In this document: positions 4,704 to 7,041 of the stretch, in pieces
Layout: every line of letters begins with the position of its first letter
How positions within the stretch are numbered: position 1 is the stretch's first letter
Assembly: GCA_910583835.1 (NCBI GenBank)
Contig: CAJTYM010000079.1
Location: 1-7,041, forward strand
Source of the DNA: an uncultured Lachnospiraceae bacterium
GTDB taxonomy: Bacteria; Bacillota; Clostridia; Lachnospirales; Lachnospiraceae
Reading direction: 5' to 3'
DNA length: 7,041 nt
The notes under the pieces: generated by a model
Database searches by the model: none
What the model was told of the DNA's origin: nothing
What the model saw: the letters and a program-made list of their open reading frames with translations, nothing else
Position numbers and translations under genes: made by a program

Positions 4704-6095
4704 TCATAGTTGTATAATATTGCTATGCCCTTTTTCTTCTTTTATAGGCAAAGCTTCTTTACTTAAAAATTCACTACCATTATATTCAAATTCATATCCA
4801 TTACAAGACACTAACTCACCCAGTGATAAAAGTATTGTGTAAAATTCTTCTGATGTGCATTCCTCCCAGTTTACCTTGAATGTACTACTTTCGTAAACGT
4901 AGAAGTCTGCATCCTTAGTTTTGACAACAATATCATCCTCTTCTTCTGTATATTGCAAATAATAAATATAATCAATTAACTCCATCTTTCTATTTTTAAT
5001 AACAAATTCACTATTGCAACTTTCTGCGGCAACTTCATTATTGACACTATCTGATTCTATTACAGGTATACTATTCTGTTTATATCTTATATGTCTATCT
5101 TTCATGCGAGTACCTATATGTTGCTCATAATCCCTTATGAAAATTTCTAAGCTATCACAAAAACTCCGTACTTCTGGAATGGAAAGTATTATTAAATTCC
5201 ATTTTTCAAATCTCTTTGCTTTCCCACTCTCATCCAATAAGTCAATATGATCTTGCCCCACCATCTTTATCATATCAGAAGTAAGTTGTCCCTCATGATG
5301 TTGAAATGAATTTCTGATTTCTACATGGCAAATTATCTTTTTTCGCAAATCTTCATTACATTTAAAATCAACCGCACTGCAAATTTCCCTAAACTTTTCC
5401 TTAAAAGGCTTGAACTTAAAGTCCCGCCATATCGCGGATTCTATTTGCTGAATAATCAGCCAAGAATCAATATACTCACAATCTGATTTACTAATTTCAT
5501 CAAGCGGTAATTTCACATTTGCTTTTGATAATTTTAGTTTATCAGAATTTTGAGAATCAAAAACATGTTTTAATAAATTTAGATAGATCTCATCAATACA
5601 GTCAATAAAGGACGCTACAATATTATTCTGGATTGCATTAAGCGTAATATGATACAATTCATCCTGTGATTCTATATTCTTGTCAAACATAATTAAACTA
5701 TCAAGATTTGTCTTATATTTATTGATAATATCAAGACAACCTCTCGTATTATCATAAGTAATTGTAATATGCTCTTCTTCAAATTTTTTTATGTTACGTT
5801 CAACACCATTATCAAAAAATTCTGTTTCTTCATATCCCAAAAAAGATATCCCATTGTTATTTTGTTTTACATGCCAGACATAGCTTCCAAAAGTATCCCC
5901 TGTATTTTCTATAAACGGCGGAATCCAAATCAACCCAATTTCACCGTCTCCTTCCCATCCATTTTTTAAAAATGCATTCTTTACATCATTAACTTTGTCA
6001 GTATAATATGAACCCATTTCTTCGGGAGCAATTATATGTTCCAAATTATCAATAAACTGATATTGCTCAACTCGAATTGTTGTCTTTGTTGTCAT
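4704..6095 (-). CDS. Uncharacterised protein with HEPN-like RNSFQH motif
   Basis: The product is 463 aa and AT-rich, unlike its GC-richer neighbours on both sides. I do not recognise the whole protein. Near residues 46-85 it has IGLIWIPPFIENTGDTFGSY and YVWHVKQNNNG. The middle, about 145-330, is mostly helical in look and holds CHVEIRNSFQHHEG, where R261-N-S-F-Q-H266 fits the R-x(4-6)-H motif of HEPN domains. HEPN proteins are often metal-independent ribonucleases in toxin, abortive-infection and CRISPR-associated systems. The acidic C-terminus (about 365-450) looks like a separate small domain. There is no signal peptide or membrane segment. I choose ATG 6093-6095 because GGAGG (6105-6109) is 9 bases away; the TTG at 6099-6101 would be only 3 bases away. 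It stands alone behind its own promoter next to a serine recombinase. The HEPN call rests on one motif. Confidence 0.6.
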   Translation of the reverse strand: MTTKTTIRVEQYQFIDNLEHIIAPEEMGSYYTDKVNDVKNAFLKNGWEGDGEIGLIWIPPFIENTGDTFGSYVWHVKQNNNGISFLGYEETEFFDNGVERNIKKFEEEHITITYDNTRGCLDIINKYKTNLDSLIMFDKNIESQDELYHITLNAIQNNIVASFIDCIDEIYLNLLKHVFDSQNSDKLKLSKANVKLPLDEISKSDCEYIDSWLIIQQIESAIWRDFKFKPFKEKFREICSAVDFKCNEDLRKKIICHVEIRNSFQHHEGQLTSDMIKMVGQDHIDLLDESGKAKRFEKWNLIILSIPEVRSFCDSLEIFIRDYEQHIGTRMKDRHIRYKQNSIPVIESDSVNNEVAAESCNSEFVIKNRKMELIDYIYYLQYTEEEDDIVVKTKDADFYVYESSTFKVNWEECTSEEFYTILLSLGELVSCNGYEFEYNGSEFLSKEALPIKEEKGHSNIIQL

Positions 6096-6145
6096 ATACA
6101 AATACCTCCATCAACTTTAATTTATCAAGCTTTTCCGATATCAAA

Positions 6146-6174
6146 ATTATACCTCAATCCCTTGCAAATTTCCA
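6146..6174 (-). promoter_or_regulatory. Promoter of the HEPN-like gene
   Basis: A perfect -10 box TATAAT lies at 6146-6151. Seventeen bases upstream is TGGAAA (6169-6174), a poor -35. Transcription would start near 6138 and give a leader of about 43 bases before the ATG, with GGAGG inside it. The promoter lies between the recombinase terminator and the gene, so the gene appears to have its own transcript. Confidence 0.5.
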
Positions 6175-6216
6175 TACAAACTATACTCTTATTCGACAAA
6201 CTATTTCCACGCATAG

Positions 6217-6264
6217 AAAAAGCGGCCGGAGGCATCTGGCACAAACCCGATACTCCGACCGCTT
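6217..6264 (-). terminator. Recombinase terminator
   Basis: The arms at 6220-6231 and 6253-6264 pair over 12 positions. The single C/A mismatch seen on the plus strand becomes a G-U pair in minus-strand RNA, and five U's follow (6217-6221, the first two within the stem). It begins 6 bases after the recombinase stop. This direction-specific G-U pair and tail make it a minus-strand terminator. Confidence 0.85.
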
Positions 6265-6270
6265 CCGACT

Positions 6271-7041
6271 TTAAATCTCCGTGCTGACTTCCACACCATT
6301 GCGGAAGATGAACACCACCCTGCCGTCCGTATAGACCGTTGCGTAATCCACAAGCCTGTGGAACAGCTTCTCGTTGAAATCCACCGGCAGCTCCCCCGTC
6401 TCGCTAAGCCCCGCAAGGAAGCCGCTGAAAATGTCATACTGGATTTCCTTCCTCTCACGCTCTTTTTCCAGACTGTCCATCCGGCTCTCCAAAGCGGCAT
6501 ACCGGCTGGCATACCCATCATACTTTTTGCGGTAGTCGTGCTGGTCAAGTTTCCGGGTGGCGTTCTCATCGACCAACTTCTGGATCAGCCCCGCGGTCAC
6601 CTCCATCTCATCGCTGACCGTCTCCATCTCTGCATCGATGGGGCCGCAGTCCGCCAGTGCTTCCATGACCGCCCTGCAGTCACCGATGATTTCCTCCCGG
6701 TTTTCCATCAGGATGCCGAGCGCCTCCAGGAACAGCTCCTTTATCCTCTGCTCGTACAGATGGGGCGTGGCGCACCTGCTCTCACCCTTGAACTTGGCGT
6801 TGCACTGCCATATCGTCCGCTTGTACTTGCTGTTGGAATGCCAGACCTTGGAGCCGAAGTATTCCCCGCAGTCGCCGCATTTCAGCTTTGCCGAGAACGG
6901 GCTGCAGCAGTTATGGCTCCGCCCCGTGTTCTTCCTCCGCTGCATCTCCATCTGTACGAGCTGCCACTCCGCAGGCTCGATGATGGCGTCATGGCTGCCC
7001 TCCACATAATACTGCGGCACCTCCCCTTCGTTCGCCTTGCG
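6271..7041 (-). CDS. Large serine recombinase, C-terminal part
   Basis: The last 256 residues are present and the rest lies beyond the window. The visible start RKANEGEVPQYYVEGSHDAI and IIEPAEW is the end of the 'Recombinase' domain (PF07508 type). A recombinase zinc ribbon follows, with C55-G-D-C58, C80 and C90 in order (counting from the window edge). Next come a charged, coiled-coil-like region (about 134-200) and the family-style C-terminus FNEKLFHRLVDYATVYTDGR. Large serine recombinases of the TndX/TnpX kind cut and join DNA at short att sites to move integrative and conjugative elements, transposons and phages. The catalytic serine domain is not in view, so activity cannot be judged. 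The coding sequence is clearly more GC-rich than the HEPN-like gene downstream. Such genes usually lie close to the end of their element. Confidence 0.92.
   Translation of the reverse strand, partial: RKANEGEVPQYYVEGSHDAIIEPAEWQLVQMEMQRRKNTGRSHNCCSPFSAKLKCGDCGEYFGSKVWHSNSKYKRTIWQCNAKFKGESRCATPHLYEQRIKELFLEALGILMENREEIIGDCRAVMEALADCGPIDAEMETVSDEMEVTAGLIQKLVDENATRKLDQHDYRKKYDGYASRYAALESRMDSLEKERERKEIQYDIFSGFLAGLSETGELPVDFNEKLFHRLVDYATVYTDGRVVFIFRNGVEVSTEI

Noticed and set aside
4704..6101. TTG start at 6101 for the HEPN-like gene
   Set aside because: It lies only 3 bases from GGAGG; the ATG at 6095 has the normal 9-base spacing.

Overview
The window looks like accessory chromosome from a gut-type Bacillota in class Clostridia, most like Lachnospiraceae. 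That guess rests on the style of the proteins: a large serine recombinase, Flavodoxin_4 and DUF4405 proteins, a Big_2 surface domain and strong GGAGG ribosome sites. It is inference, not a database match. Every convincing gene lies on the minus strand, so the window reads from right to left.

Right end (6217-7041): the C-terminal 256 residues of a large serine recombinase run off the window edge. A clean terminator sits just past its stop. Next (4704-6095) is an AT-rich, stand-alone gene with its own promoter. Its product carries an R-x4-H motif that suggests a HEPN-type ribonuclease, so it may be defence or toxin cargo. The gene-poor stretch 4430-4703 holds four oriented copies of a GCTATCGTT-type motif. 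The last two form a 12-bp hairpin followed by T6 on the plus strand.

Middle (2021-4435): a decayed redox cluster. In transcription order it holds the C-terminal half of a flavodoxin cut off near 4430, an intact aldo/keto reductase, a broken carboxymuconolactone decarboxylase, an intact six-helix DUF4405 membrane protein (possibly a cytochrome b-like haem protein), and a frameshifted lipoprotein start that overlaps the DUF4405 stop by ATGA. A 29-bp sequence (27/29 identical) follows the stop codons of both the flavodoxin fragment and the aldo/keto reductase.

Left (502-1981): an intact, exported flavodoxin with an N-terminal Ig-like Big_2 domain. It is followed by a frameshifted second flavodoxin remnant and then by a frameshifted Doc/Fic toxin remnant with no antitoxin. 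The leftmost 500 bases hold a doubtful 47-codon ORF, a C9A7 homopolymer tract, small hairpins and a minus-strand terminator at 94-134.

Taken together, this appears to be a junction between a mobile element (recombinase plus HEPN-like cargo) and a redox locus under erosion. Three genes look intact and complete in the redox part: the Big_2-flavodoxin, DUF4405 and the aldo/keto reductase. An exported flavodoxin beside a membrane DUF4405 protein raises the possibility of an extracytoplasmic electron-transfer module, which is a hypothesis only.
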